Shown here: positions 11,991-23,099 of the stretch, piece by piece
Layout: every line of letters starts with the position of its first letter
Position numbering within the stretch: position 1 is the first letter of the stretch
Assembly (NCBI GenBank): GCA_942159475.1
Contig: OW804097.1
Span: 39,320,298 to 39,384,297, forward strand
Source: Sthenelais limicola
Lineage: Eukaryota; Annelida; Polychaeta; Phyllodocida; Sigalionidae
DNA length: 64,000 nucleotides
Reading direction: 5' to 3'
The notes under the pieces: model-generated
What the model was told of the DNA's origin: nothing
The model's database searches: none
What the model saw: the letters and a program-made list of their open reading frames with translations, nothing else
Made by a program: the position numbers and the translations under genes

Positions 11991-12122
11991 ACAAAATTGA
12001 CTAGTGGGCGTGTGGGAGGTGGTTATCTCCCTTGGGCTACGCAAATCGTTGGGGTGCCCCTTACTATATTGCTACGCCCACGGGAGATAACCACCTCCCA
12101 CACGCCCACAAGTCAATTTTGT
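11991..12122. repeat. Hairpin element with 48-bp inverted arms
   Basis: Arms at 11991-12038 and 12075-12122 match at about 45 of 48 positions, beginning ACAAAATTGACT and containing GGGAGGTGGTTATCTCCC. The loop is only about 36 bp. This foldback structure resembles a small MITE or the fused ends of a larger inverted-repeat transposon. No clear target duplication is visible. Confidence 0.7.
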
Positions 12123-13912
12123 CTATATATTCTAGCAATAGTACACATTTTGTAATGATATTACTATTAATCATAATTCATAGAATATTTATATATTTAT
12201 TCATAAAATATTTGTATAATCAATTTTATTGTAGTTCTAATATATAATAATACATTTTTGATCTTAGGAATTCTATTATTATTATGCCGAATTCCTGTAC
12301 TGGAACCACCTCAGAGCATAGACAGATTGTTTGCCGTGCTTTGTACTTAACATTTTTTTAATGTTTTTATTTTCCTAGGACCAAAGCGAATTTTTCATTT
12401 ATAGTTGGTGGGGAGGGGATAGGGTGTACGGTCCAAAAATGATATTAACTAGCGCCATCTACATTTACTGTTAGGACTGGACAATAAGTCATGTGTTTAT
12501 AATGACAATGATTTTAAGGTGTATTTTGATCATATTTTGTTAAGAATTAAGGATCTACAGCTTCATGCATGTAAATCAGTTACCATAAGCAAAAGTATTG
12601 TGAATATAGTTCACCTATCTCATCATAGATATATACATGCATGTATGATATGGAACTTTATGATTATTATTTAAATCATTTCATATATAATACATTTTTT
12701 TTAAAGTTTGCTCATTATGAATGACCATTCACAACCATGTACGTAGGGATAGAAATACTAGAGTCAGAGTAAATTATGACTTGGATGTTAATGGATTCCT
12801 GCACTGGAAATCTATTATTATTATTATTATTATTACAAGTTGAACCGTACTAACTGTATATATAATGATAAGAAAAAAGTATGTACATGCTCCATATTTT
12901 CAAAGAATTTTGGGGGCATATTGTCAATCACTAAGTTCTGCTGTAAAATCCCCAATCTTTCGTTTCATTTCATTTCATTTCTCTTGTAATAATCAACCCA
13001 GATCCACAATTTAAAAAACGTCTACAGATTAAGTATAGGGTATAGATAAATTTGGCTCTGAACCCTTCCCCGAATCCAATTTGCCCTTTTAAATCCAGAA
13101 TCTTGACCCAAAATAACCCCATTTCTATTTACCCTGAGAGTTAACTAGAGACGGTCTTGTTGCTCTGCATGTGGCGGGAAAATGCGGAAGTGCCAGGAAC
13201 AAGGCTCATTTGCATATGGTACAGACCGGAAATGACGTCTCCACTGGCAGGACGGCAATGCTCACTGTAGGCTAGCAGATCTTTTTTTCGTGAGATGACA
13301 CCGAAGTGAGAAAATGGCTTTCTGATTATTTAAATTGTTTGTCATTGGATTATTCTTTGTCAACGACCAAGAAGAACATGGAGACCGTATTATACTAAGA
13401 TTTGACTGAGAAAAACTTCCTTGATTGACGATTTGAATGGTAGGACGTATGAGTTTTCAACCAACAGGGACCATGGTTGACTTCGGCAACTGCTGTCTAT
13501 GCTATGGAGGTCTACTGAGTAGGCCTACTGTGATTGGCTTTAATATCTGAACTTATTTTAAATCATCAAGGATTATTATGTGCTTGGATTAACCAAATGG
13601 TTGCTGTGCCTCAATTTACCAAGGATAACACAATGGATTATGTTACCTGTACATTAGTACTTGAAGACAAAGTAAGTGATTTAACTAGTATATGCCTTTG
13701 CCATGGTAGGCCTACGAATGTTCGCATAAACCCAGAGTCAGGGCCCGCCTCGACCTTCTATTTGTCTGCCTGTTGAAATAATATTATCTGGGCAGCTTAT
13801 GGAATATTGAGTCATGGTCTTAGTCTTATCTTCACCTCGATCATTGTTACATTATTGGTATGGTATATAGCTGATGCAAGAAAATGCCTGTGTTTTGGTT
13901 GATTGGAATCAC
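12123..13912. other. Non-coding stretch with promoter-like block
   Basis: There is no convincing gene. A promoter-like cluster lies at about 13168-13242: an E2F-like TGGCGGGAAAA, an octamer ATTTGCAT and a CRE half TGACGTC. An ATT microsatellite sits at 12810-12833. Short open frames such as 13534-13776 have no motif or splice support. TACAAGTTGAAC...ACTAACTGTA occurs at about 12835 and again near 14168, another small duplication. Confidence 0.4.
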
Positions 13913-14095
13913 ACGGGCGGGAAAACGAGAATCCGAAAGTAGTACACATATCCATACGCAAGCGTTGTTAGGCAAGAAAGTAGTTCTGTGTTCGAAGCGT
14001 AATTAAACAATAAAAACCTATTTTATTCTTAATAAATTTACCTATGTATTGAACCCAACCTAACAACAATTCACTCCTTCTAAATTAATATGATA
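13913..14095 (+). repeat. Long direct repeat flanking the LINE, left copy
   Basis: About 180 bp is shared with 17580-17780 in the same orientation: AACGAGAATCCGAAAGTAGT, CACATATCC, GTAGTTCTGTGTTC, AATTAAACAATAA, TTTTATTCTT and CACTCCTTC in order. The two copies differ at roughly one position in seven. They bracket the LINE copy at 14660-17574. Confidence 0.7.
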
Positions 14096-14299
14096 TTAAT
14101 CCACTCCATCATGAAAAACGGCGTTATTAATATTTTTATGACGATTATATATACAGTTAGTAAATTACAAGTTGAACTGCACTAACTGTACATGTATATG
14201 ATAATGATAGATATTGTGGTCAGGGGAGCTTCACAGTTACTTTAACCTGAATTCTGATATCAAAGACAAATGGTCGGTTCATTTCGTTTAGATATTTTT

Positions 14300-14341
14300 A
14301 TTTCGACCACTGTTGACATAAGGGTCAACAGTGGTCGAAAT
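14300..14341. repeat. Perfect 18-bp inverted repeat
   Basis: Arms 14300-14317 (ATTTCGACCACTGTTGAC) and 14324-14341 are exact reverse complements with a 6-bp loop. It is followed by a C run at 14360-14370. It could form a strong hairpin. No gene is adjacent that would make it a terminator. Confidence 0.75.
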
Positions 14342-14683
14342 TAAAAAAAATAGCTTGCCCCCCCCCCCCTAAGGACGCGTTATTAACGTACGTTGCAGTA
14401 GGTGGCGTTATGTCCTAAAATATTGCGTCTGATCGGCATAGTTGTTGACAAAAATGTCTGGATGAAAGGTAGGCCAGAAAGACTAATAATACAAATTCAG
14501 GAACATATCTTATATCAAATGAAAGCTTGGACGATTTCCTGTCCAATGATGAAAAGGCGAAAAGTCTTGTACATTGAGCAAAGCGGCCAATTACGAGTGC
14601 TGCGAAATCTGGGAATAGGCCTACAATTTAAGTAAATAATTTAATAATAATTAATAATTTAAAGAAATAAATACGAACGATCC

Positions 14684-16889
14684 ACAATAACAACTAGAGC
14701 GTGGAAAAATTTAGACATAGGCACCCTCTGTAGAAATGTAAAAGAGCAAAATTGGGCTCCACTATATCGTAGTGAAAACGTAGACCAATGCTGGACAGAA
14801 ATGTCAACTAAAATTGAACATTCGCTGGACCAGATGTGCCCTGTCAAACAAATTGCTGGTGCAAAGGTAAAACCACTTTGGTATGCTAGCGAGCTGAGAC
14901 GAATGGCTAGGGAGAGAGATAGAGCCTTCAAAAAGGCAAAGAAAACAAACAAGGAAATTGACTGGCAATCAGCCAAAATAATACGGAACAAAATGAACTC
15001 TAAACTTTCAAGAGCTAAGAACGAATACATTGCTGAGAGACTGGCAGAGCACTAAAAAAACCCAGGTAAATTCTGGGAAATACTCAAGCCCCTAATAACC
15101 CCAAATAAGACCAAAACAGAGGAAAAAATAAAACTGAAAAACTCAGAAGGCAACTTTATAGAGAGTAAGGACGCGCCAGAGAAATTTAACAACTTCTTTG
15201 CTAACATAGGCCCAACTCTTGCTGCCCAAATCCAAACGCAACCCCAGTCTCCACCAGTGCATGAGCAAACACCGACCCATTCACTCGCCCATAATGACAC
15301 CCCTTCGGAACCCGAGCATAACATACAGGTACTGCAGTTTCCAGAGATAACCCAGAGCAGGGTCTATGGCATTATCAGAAAAACTAAGCCAAATAAATCC
15401 TCAGGCATGGCTTTGATGCCAACCAAAGTCCTAAAACCAATACTATTGACCCTATCTCACCAATTTACACATTTATGTAACGTATCGATCAGAACAACTA
15501 AAGTACCGAAGGAATTTAAAGAGGCAACCATAGTACCTATATATAAGGCAGGACCTCGCACAGACCCTTCAAATTATAGGCCAATAAGTCTGGTAAAACT
15601 CCCAGCCAAACTACTGGAGAGAGTCATACAAAGCATAATTTACCCCCATCTAGAAGAAAATAGGCTCCTGTATGAATATCAATACGGCTTCAGAGAAGGC
15701 CATTCCCTGGAGCAGGCCCATCAGAAACTGTTCGGGTACGTCTACCGAAACAAAGTGAAAAACAAACCTGTATCGCTTGTGTATCTGGATTTTAAGAAAG
15801 CATTCGATACGGTGGACCATACGATCCTTATTGAAAAATTACATAAGTTTCACCTATCGAAACCCATTATAAACTGGATCGGTCACTACCTTTCGGACAG
15901 ATATCAGAGAGTGCGAGTGAATGGGGTAACCTCTGACAGGGAGAGAGTACGATGCGGCGTCCCACAGGGCACGGTCCTGGGACCTCTACTGTTCCTCCTG
16001 TATGTGAATGATCTGCAGAGTGTCGTCAGAAAAGCACAAATACAACTGTTCGCTGATGACACTGTGATATATCATTCACAGACAAATGAAAACGCACTAA
16101 AAGAAGATCTACAAAGTGACTTGAACATGGTTGGCGAATGGTGTACAAAAAAAAAAATTTCTGTAAACATCAAGAAAAGTAAAGTTATGGATATTACCTT
16201 CGGCAATACGAAACAGAAAACCACACCAAAAACACTGAGTTTAAACTCAGCCCCCCTAGAGTACGAAAAAGAATATTGCTATTTAGGCCTGATAATAAGA
16301 TCAAGCGCTCACATTCAACCCACATGTTCAAGCAAAGATAGATCAAATCACAAAAAGACTCAAAGCCACCTCAAAAATAAGGAAATCACTAACGTCAGTA
16401 AACACAATGCTGGTATATACCACCATGGTGAGACCAGTCATCGACTTCTGTGATATCTTTTATCTCCCAGCTCAGGGAAAACACCTAGAGAAACTCCAAA
16501 CTATTCAAAATTCATTTATTAGAATAGCCCACAATTTAAACAAAACCGAAAGTGTAAAAGAACTTCATATCACGAGCAAAATACCGTTCTTAAACGAGAG
16601 AAGAGAAGCACACCTTCTCCAGACTGCTTTTTCCATGAGCTGCGATGAGAACTTAACGGACAATAGGAAAATAAACCTAAGAAATCTGACAAGTGGCAAG
16701 CTTTTGAAAGTCCCCATGACAAAAACTGAGAGGATCAGGAAATCATATTACATTCAGGCACCATATCTGTACAATAAACTACCCCCCAAAGGGAGGAAAC
16801 CATCCCTAACAATTAGTGATTTCAAATCCTACCTGGAAGAAGAATTCTACTCTTACTCCCCAGGCCAAGCCAACCAAAATGGCCTCTAA
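14684..16889 (+). pseudogene. Non-LTR reverse transcriptase, broken
   Basis: The linker reads as WKNLDIGTLCRNVKEQ and onward, aligning with the linker of the 36-38 kb LINE. The reverse transcriptase blocks follow: NYRPISL near 15575, QYGFREGHS, VYLDFKKAFDTVDH (first catalytic Asp), CGVPQGTVLGPLLF, and FADDTVIY near 16050 (catalytic Asp pair). The C-terminal part with LYNKLPP closes at 16889. Breaks: an in-frame stop at 15052-15054 and frame changes near 16300-16410. There is no RNase H domain. All catalytic aspartates are present, but the frame is interrupted, so the copy is inactive. Confidence 0.85.
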
Positions 16890-17047
16890 AAAACCAAAAA
16901 ATCCTAAATTTATGGTACCAGGGCCAACCCCAGTGGGACACAGCCAATAAACTCATACCCTACAACATAATGACCGAAAAACGCCCCTCGACTGCTCTAT
17001 CTCTCTACCGCAACAGCACCGGCGAACGGACATGAGCTGACTCGACC

Positions 17048-17320
17048 GTGTGTTCGTCAGAATGCCATCGACTCAACTCATGTACAGGTGGGCGATCGAT
17101 TGGTACCACAAGTGTTCGTTAGAATGCAAAAGGCAAACCACCCGACCGCCCGCCAACACAAATACATACATGTAATGTAATCATTATAGTCCTCAGAGGA
17201 CTAGTCCAACATTAAAGGCCGATGCGACCAGTGTTCGTCAGAATGCAAATCGCACCACGCCACACAGTGACACAACGTTTGTTCAGGCGGGACACCAGGA
17301 GTGTTCGTAAGAATGCAAAT
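17048..17320 (+). repeat. Recurring GTGTTCGTnAGAATGCAAA motif in LINE 3' UTR
   Basis: Four copies of a ~20-bp motif stand at about 17048-17066, 17111-17130, 17230-17249 and 17301-17320, with 50-100 bp of unrelated sequence between them. The core is kept while the spacers differ, which is unlike a simple minisatellite. They lie just after the end of the LINE coding region. Confidence 0.7.
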
Positions 17321-17579
17321 GGCCTCCCTAATGAACAAACAAGCTCACACACTATGCTGTATTATACTATGTAATAAATAACTACCGAATCTACCAAATA
17401 GAATAACTGTACTGTATATATATATAATAATGTAATTAGATGTAAAAGGGACCTCCTGGTAGAGCTATGATTAGCATAGAATGTCGTATCCATTTCCAGA
17501 TATTATATTGTAATAATTGTATTGATGTAACTGTGATTGAACTGGAAATAAACAATATACATACATACATACATGTAGG

Positions 17580-17780
17580 CCCGGAAAAAACGAGAATCCG
17601 AAAGTAGTGCACATATCCTTACACGAGTTTTGTTCGGGCAGAATGTAGTTCTGTGTTCAAAGCATAATTAAACAATAATAACCTGTTTTATTCTTGATAA
17701 ATGTACCTATGCATTGAACCCCACAACCATCCACTCTAGAGATCCACAACCATCCACTCCTTCCGAATTAATCTCAGAAG
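17580..17780 (+). repeat. Long direct repeat flanking the LINE, right copy
   Basis: Partner of the copy at 13913-14095; it follows the LINE tail directly. It contains an extra short internal duplication (CCACAACCATCCACTC appears twice, near 17722 and 17744). Confidence 0.7.
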
Positions 17781-17899
17781 CAGAAGTGCGGCTATAAATC
17801 GATAGGTAGCGCCCTTCATAGATATAGATTATGTATGTAAGAGAACTGTATGATTATGATTATTTAAATGATTTTATTTATTTGTTTTTCTCCCCCAGT

Positions 17900-19900
17900 G
17901 CTCTCCCAATCCGCATCCCATTCAGCCGGCTGCCGGAGGTAAAAAAACTCAAGAGGGAACAGGGTAAAATTATTTCTTGGCAGACGGACTGCATCGAGAA
18001 GCAGCAGAAGGAGATGTTAGATCTTCAGACCCAACTTGCTGAGAACCAAATAAGAATGGATGCTATCCAGCAGGAGATGGATAGAACTACAAAGCAGAAG
18101 ACAATTGAGGAGGAAGCAGAAGAGATCCTTAAGAATCAGGATTGGTAAGTTGATACCCTTACTTACTCTCAGGGAGTCAATTAAATCTTCTACTGTTTCG
18201 GCCAAAAAAAATATTTTTTTCTACAGATTCTGGATCTGATTTCGGCAAGAAAATTCCAAGAGGTCTGAAATCAAAGAAGTTGGGGTGAGTCAACAGCTTT
18301 TGGGTAAACCTAGGATTAGACAGCCAAAGAGGGCAGAGTGGTCGGCAAAGAGAGCTCTGATTAACGATTTTCTGATGCGTGCTGAGAATTCCACCAGGCT
18401 CCCTTCCAGTAAGGACAATAGTTTGGGAGAGAGGTATGGTTTAACCAATACCATGACAGAGTTGTTTAACGATTTCTGTAAAGAATATCCATCAGCGAAA
18501 ATCGGTAAGAGCTTCTTCTTCCGCTCAAGGGACAGTAAGAAAATAAAACTTCTGAAAGAAACAAAAAGGCATGATTGTATGTGCAAGAAGTGCCAGAATA
18601 TGTCCCGGTTAGGTTTGGCAGCAGGTTTGAGCTTTTTGAAGGATATGGGGACGGAGGATGTCGAGGATAGGGCTAGGATCAATCTCAGGGCTAATAAAGT
18701 GGTGACTTTTATTTTCTGGGAGAGGCAGGAAGTGTCTCACAATGGGAGTATCTTCATGAATGACATGCCAGTCAAGAAAACGCTGAGAAGGGAAGAATTC
18801 ATGGATCTGCTCATATCATCACACACTGCATATTTGAGCCATGTCAGTCGCTATCGTCACCAAGCAAAGACTGCCAGGGAGGTCAAAGAGAATATTTCTA
18901 TTACAGAATGTATTCTGGAGAACGATTATGCTGAGAACTATGGTTTTATATATCAGGATGACCCTAGTTCTATTTATTATTCCAGACCACAGGCTACCAT
19001 CTTTTCCAGCGTAGTAACTTTCAAGAAAGATGGTGAAAATGTGACTAAGAGCATAGGAGGCATTTCTGACGAAATGAAACACGCTGCTCCTACTACTTTT
19101 TCATTTTTGTCACATATTATTCCAATGATCCGTGAATTCAATCCGGAAATAACTATTGTCCATATTTTTAGTGACTCCCCATCATCACAGTTCAGGAATC
19201 GATACATTACCCATCTTGTATCCCTGGCTCCAAAATTATTTAGTCTGACTATGACATGGTCCTATCATGAGAGTGGCCATGGTAAGTCAGCATGTGATGG
19301 GGTGGGAGGTTCGTTGAAGAGTAAGGCGGAAAATCTTGTAAAAACAGGGGTAATTATGAGTGATGCTAAAACATTAGCCAAGGTCCTCAAGTCGTCAGGG
19401 ATTCGTACAGAAATTGTGTATGTGTCTGCAAAGCATATTGAAAAAAGCAGAGCAAAAATTGAAAATGGCATGTCTCGCCTGTGGTTGGATTGATGAAACA
19501 GCATATGCTATGTCCCTTCAATGGGCATTTGTTTGTTCGCAGTGTTTCCTGCTTTTGTGATGTCTGCTCTATTTTAAAGAATCATGTTCCCAAATGTGAC
19601 AGTTGGGAAAAGTTGAAAATATCTGCATTAAAAAATGAGGCCTTGATGGAAGAAATCACGGAGGATGAAAATAATTTAATGATAAATAAAAAGAATGAAG
19701 CAGCGTTGGTTGATGTAGAATTGGCTGAATATTATGGGTCTCAAAGTGAAGATGAAGGGGATGGTGGGGAAGGGATCGAGGATGGGGAGGAGGAATATCC
19801 AACAGATGCTGGACAGGAACAGGAGAATAATAATAATATTAATGATATTATTCCAGGGGACCCGTGTCCAGCTAGAAGAAAGGAAACGAGGGAAGGGTGA
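17900..19900 (+). pseudogene. DDE-type transposase, copy 1
   Basis: An exon from about 17900 (CCCCCAG acceptor) to 18145 (GTAAGT donor) encodes a coiled coil rich in Gln/Glu. After an intron ending CTACAG at 18226 comes a 402-residue frame to 19493, then a frame-shifted Cys-rich and acidic tail (FCDVC, then Glu/Asp/Asn runs) to 19900. The main frame has a CMCKKC zinc-binding pair and RNase H-fold residues: Asp214 in NDYAENYG, Asp297 in HIFSDSPSSQFRNRY, and Glu329 in WSYHESGHGKSACDGVGG. The D-83-D-32-E spacing fits a DDE/D transposase. This family (DFAENY...SDG-SQ-NR...HGKG-DG-GG) is familiar to me from invertebrate genomes as uncharacterised, transposon-like proteins; I cannot name its superfamily. 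A one-base shift near 18284 and another near 19490 probably inactivate it. Confidence 0.7.
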
Positions 19901-19989
19901 TAAAAGAGGAAACGGAGAGGGAGGGAAGAGGAGGAAGTCGTCGAGGCTCGGCAGATCTCGAGCAACCTTTTTTATGTTCATTGACTAAT

Positions 19990-20850
19990 TTGTAAAAATA
20001 AATTATTGTTCATTTACATATCATTTTTGCAAGTACAAATCATTTACGTTATGGAAAATAAGCAGATTTCTTTCAAAATTATGATTTCAGACGCCAACAT
20101 GTTCAAATGACTCTCTGATTGTAAGAAAGGGTATCAACGAAGCCTCTATCCAAGCCTCATATATGGTCGTTACTGTAGACATCTCTTCTCATGTATTTAT
20201 TATTGTTCGACAGAATGGCCTCCAAGCGAGCAGAAACATTTTTTTTTTAGAAAATAAACATGAATATTTTTTATCTTTAATCTAATTACGAAAAAAACTT
20301 TGTGGAGGCTTTTAATTAAGAGAATACCTCCGGGAGACTTTAAATTACTAGGAAAATCTATTTTGATGTTGAAGAAGGGATATTTAGGGTCAATTATGCC
20401 CATTTTTCCAGATATTATTGATTCGGTAATGCTTTAGAAACTTTAGATTTAGATTTAGAAACTTTTATTCTCGAACATGTCACTATCAGGAAACCTTCTT
20501 AAATTAACTTATAATATACGTTGGCATAATAATAAATATCTAGCGCAGTTGCTTTATTATTTATTATGTAGTTCTCAGAAATAACCAGGTTCTGTGATAA
20601 TAATAGTCAAGATATTAATAATGAAACTTACATTGTGAATGTTCATTATTATCCTTTGAGGCTTGGTTAGAGGTTTTTTTGGAGGCAGATATTTATTGGT
20701 TCATACATCCATGATATCCAACATATAATTACTCTCCTATGTCTTCCCTGCCTAGCCCAGTTTGTAGAATAATAATGATTTCTGATTCAAATTCATAGCT
20801 ATGCTAGGGAAGTTTTAAAATCATGAAGTTAACCAGAAACGTTTATAATA
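19990..20850. other. AT-rich stretch, no gene seen
   Basis: This may be the 3' flank of the transposase copy 1 element. No terminal inverted repeat could be identified by eye. No motif-bearing frame is present. Confidence 0.45.
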
Positions 20851-21002
20851 GATGTTGCCTGCTGGGCTCTCCACAAGAGACTAAAAGGTGGCAAGAAAAT
20901 GCTCAAGCTTTTATACTTTCTGAGGCAGTGCGGTGCTAACCAGATGACCGAAGCGCCCCCTGCATTTTATGTTTGGACCGTCCAGTCCATATTAGAGCGC
21001 TC
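20851..21002 (+). repeat. Dispersed repeat family A, copy 2
   Basis: Same-orientation partner of 333-484, sharing the ordered words given there, including CAGTCCATATTAGAGCGC. No coding potential. Confidence 0.6.
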
Positions 21003-21085
21003 TGGCCAAAGATATAAAATGATATTTGCTATGGAATTAAATTCTAGCTGACATAGGCGGGAAAAGGGCTTGATATGTTTCATTG

Positions 21086-21090
<5 letters not shown>

Positions 21091-21117
<27 letters not shown>

Positions 21118-21125
21118 ATTTTTAT
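21091..21125. repeat. Poly(T) tract
   Basis: About 30 thymines in a row with few interruptions. It lies downstream, in antisense orientation, of the LINE fragment at 21359-21973, but ~230 bp away, so I do not claim it as that element's tail. Confidence 0.6.
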
Positions 21126-21358
21126 ACGACAGTACATTCAATTCATGGCCTCGCGGTAAGGCGATTTTATGGACACCTGTCTTAATATATTAACCTTTCT
21201 ATCATAATATAATTAATATGGTATTATACAGTGATATGCAATTTCTTTATGAATCAATAAAAAATATACAATTTCAATACAATATGATTAGTCAGTCATC
21301 GTCTGAGTCAATGGTTTTGTCGAGGGGGCGGGTGTATTTTTACCGATACGTGGGTATT

Positions 21359-21973
21359 TTAGTCAAAGTGCCCATGTTCGCGTTGTCTGAGCAATAACAT
21401 GTGTTTTAAGTGACTTTTTAGCTCGTTTTCTTCTAAGTTTCTAATATTGCTGTGTAATTTGTTCCAATTATAAGATATCTGGTATGAAAGGGACCTTTTA
21501 TCACTTTCCGTTCGTGGCATAAATTGTTTCAGTATAATGCCATCATGCCGTCTGGTGTTTCTGTTTAGAACCTCTTGATTACCTTCATGCTGACTCTGCT
21601 TTTTACCTCTTTTTATCAGTAGAAGTTCCTGCCTATTTGTAACTGATAGTATCTTATATTTCTCGTGCATTTCTACTCTTGTAGTATCATTGTCTGCTTT
21701 TACCGCTATTCTAATTGCTCTATTTTGAAGTGCCTGTATCTTCTTCATCTTTGTTTTGCAGACGGGCGTTAAAAATACGAGGCTGTAATCTAGAATTGAT
21801 AATATATATGTCTTTAACAAGAGTATGGCTGCGTGCTCTGTTAAATATGGCCTCATAATACTTAGTTGGTGTATACGATAATTTAGGTTTTTGTGGAGTT
21901 GTCCTGGAATATACATTCCAGGATTAATACATCCATGATATATTTTTTTTAAATGTTTATACTTTATCTGCAT
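21359..21973 (-). pseudogene. LINE reverse transcriptase C-terminal fragment
   Basis: The minus-strand frame of 204 residues matches the region after the catalytic core of CR1/Jockey-type reverse transcriptases: HKNLNYRIHQLSIMRPYL, then LLKTYILSILDYSLVFLTP, IQALQNRAIRIAV and YNWNKLHSNIRNL near the end. These correspond to the thumb/connection blocks (LYKTMILPIMDYG..., LQNRALRI..., WNQLP...) of the 38-kb LINE. No polymerase core is upstream, so this is a 5'-truncated copy. The subfamily differs from the other LINEs in the window. Confidence 0.7.
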
Positions 21974-22130
21974 CCTCCTTCCATGCGATTATTTCTATTT
22001 ATATGTAATAGTCCATGCTGTCAATATATTATATGCGTTCCAGGATTACTACATCCGTGATATATGTAAATAACGATATTTATACTATGCTTCATGCGAT
22101 TATTTATACCTAAATATGATATTCCATTTT
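21914..22130 (+). repeat. Diverged tandem duplication (~120-bp period)
   Basis: TTCCAGGATTAATACATCCATGATATAT near 21915 recurs as a close variant near 22039, each followed by an ATGCGATTATTT word about 65 bp later. It covers the 5' edge of the truncated LINE fragment. Confidence 0.6.
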
Positions 22131-23099
22131 GTAAATATATTGTATTCAACTGAATACAAGCCATAAATCGATCAACACAATAACTATTCTGAAGAATGTT
22201 CAGGAATTGTTTAGAATACAAATAGAAACACCAGGATCATTAAAGATCCAAGAACATTAATACAGTCAGTAATTAATACTTTAGGTCTAGGGGCCCAAAT
22301 GATGTCAAATTGGTGGAAATGGCCAAATCACTTAAAAGTAAATATATACCAAATGATTTTTGAAAATTATTTTTGTAAATTGTCAATTGAACCAAATTAT
22401 TCTCCTTCTCTTATCTTCCATGGCTCTCTATATAGTTTGGGATTTACATAAGGCCATGTCCTTAAATTGAAGTTATCTTATCAAAGGTATCGTGATCGAT
22501 TTAAGGTAAAAATAACATTAAGCTCCCCCAGAGTGAAAAAAGAGTGAAAGTTTTGACACGGCGTGAGAGGTTAAAACAGCAAGAATATTGGAGGAAAACA
22601 CAAAAGAAGTGTAGAGCAAAAAGGCATCCTCAGAAGATTTGACAGAACAAAGAAAAAGACAGAGAAACACTTAGAGCAAGGAGGTCTAAAGTTAAAATAG
22701 CTTTGATGGACAAGATAGAATTCAAGAAGAATGAGCGAAGGAGAAGAAATCACAAGCTTAACCTAAAGAAGGAGTTACTTGAAAACCTCAAAGCTAGTTG
22801 ATGCAAGGGAAAAAGCTTCAAAAAAGCTTTCCCTATACCGAAAATTTGGAATTTGTAAAAAGGTAGCCAGTTACCTTGGCATCAGCCAGTCATACCTATG
22901 CAAAATTTCGAAGAAAGAAGACAAACCAAGGAACAAACGCAATGATGCTACAAGTGAAGAAATGACAAGTAAAAGTTTAACGGCTTTGGATTTTCACCTC
23001 AGGGGCGAAAATGAGGTCGACAGACAGATTGCTTTGCTAATAAGCGTTTTCACCATTTATTTATTCATCTTATTTTTTTAACTTGAAAGAACGTTGTTT

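Larger units (their letters stand above)
14660..17574 (+). mobile_element. 5'-truncated CR1-like LINE
   Basis: The element contains the linker before the reverse transcriptase, the full reverse transcriptase, the C-terminal region and a 3' UTR ending in AATAAACAATATAC and a short (ATAC)n tail at about 17555-17573. Short tandem repeats instead of long poly(A) are usual for CR1-like LINEs. The endonuclease half found in the 35.8-38.7 kb relative is missing, so the copy is 5' truncated near 14650. It is related to that element by protein but clearly a different subfamily. It is bracketed by 180-bp direct repeats. Confidence 0.8.

Noticed and set aside
13534..14635. Small frames at 13534-13776 and 14402-14635
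   Set aside because: No family similarity and located in repeat-rich flanks of the LINE; the second one does not continue the LINE endonuclease.
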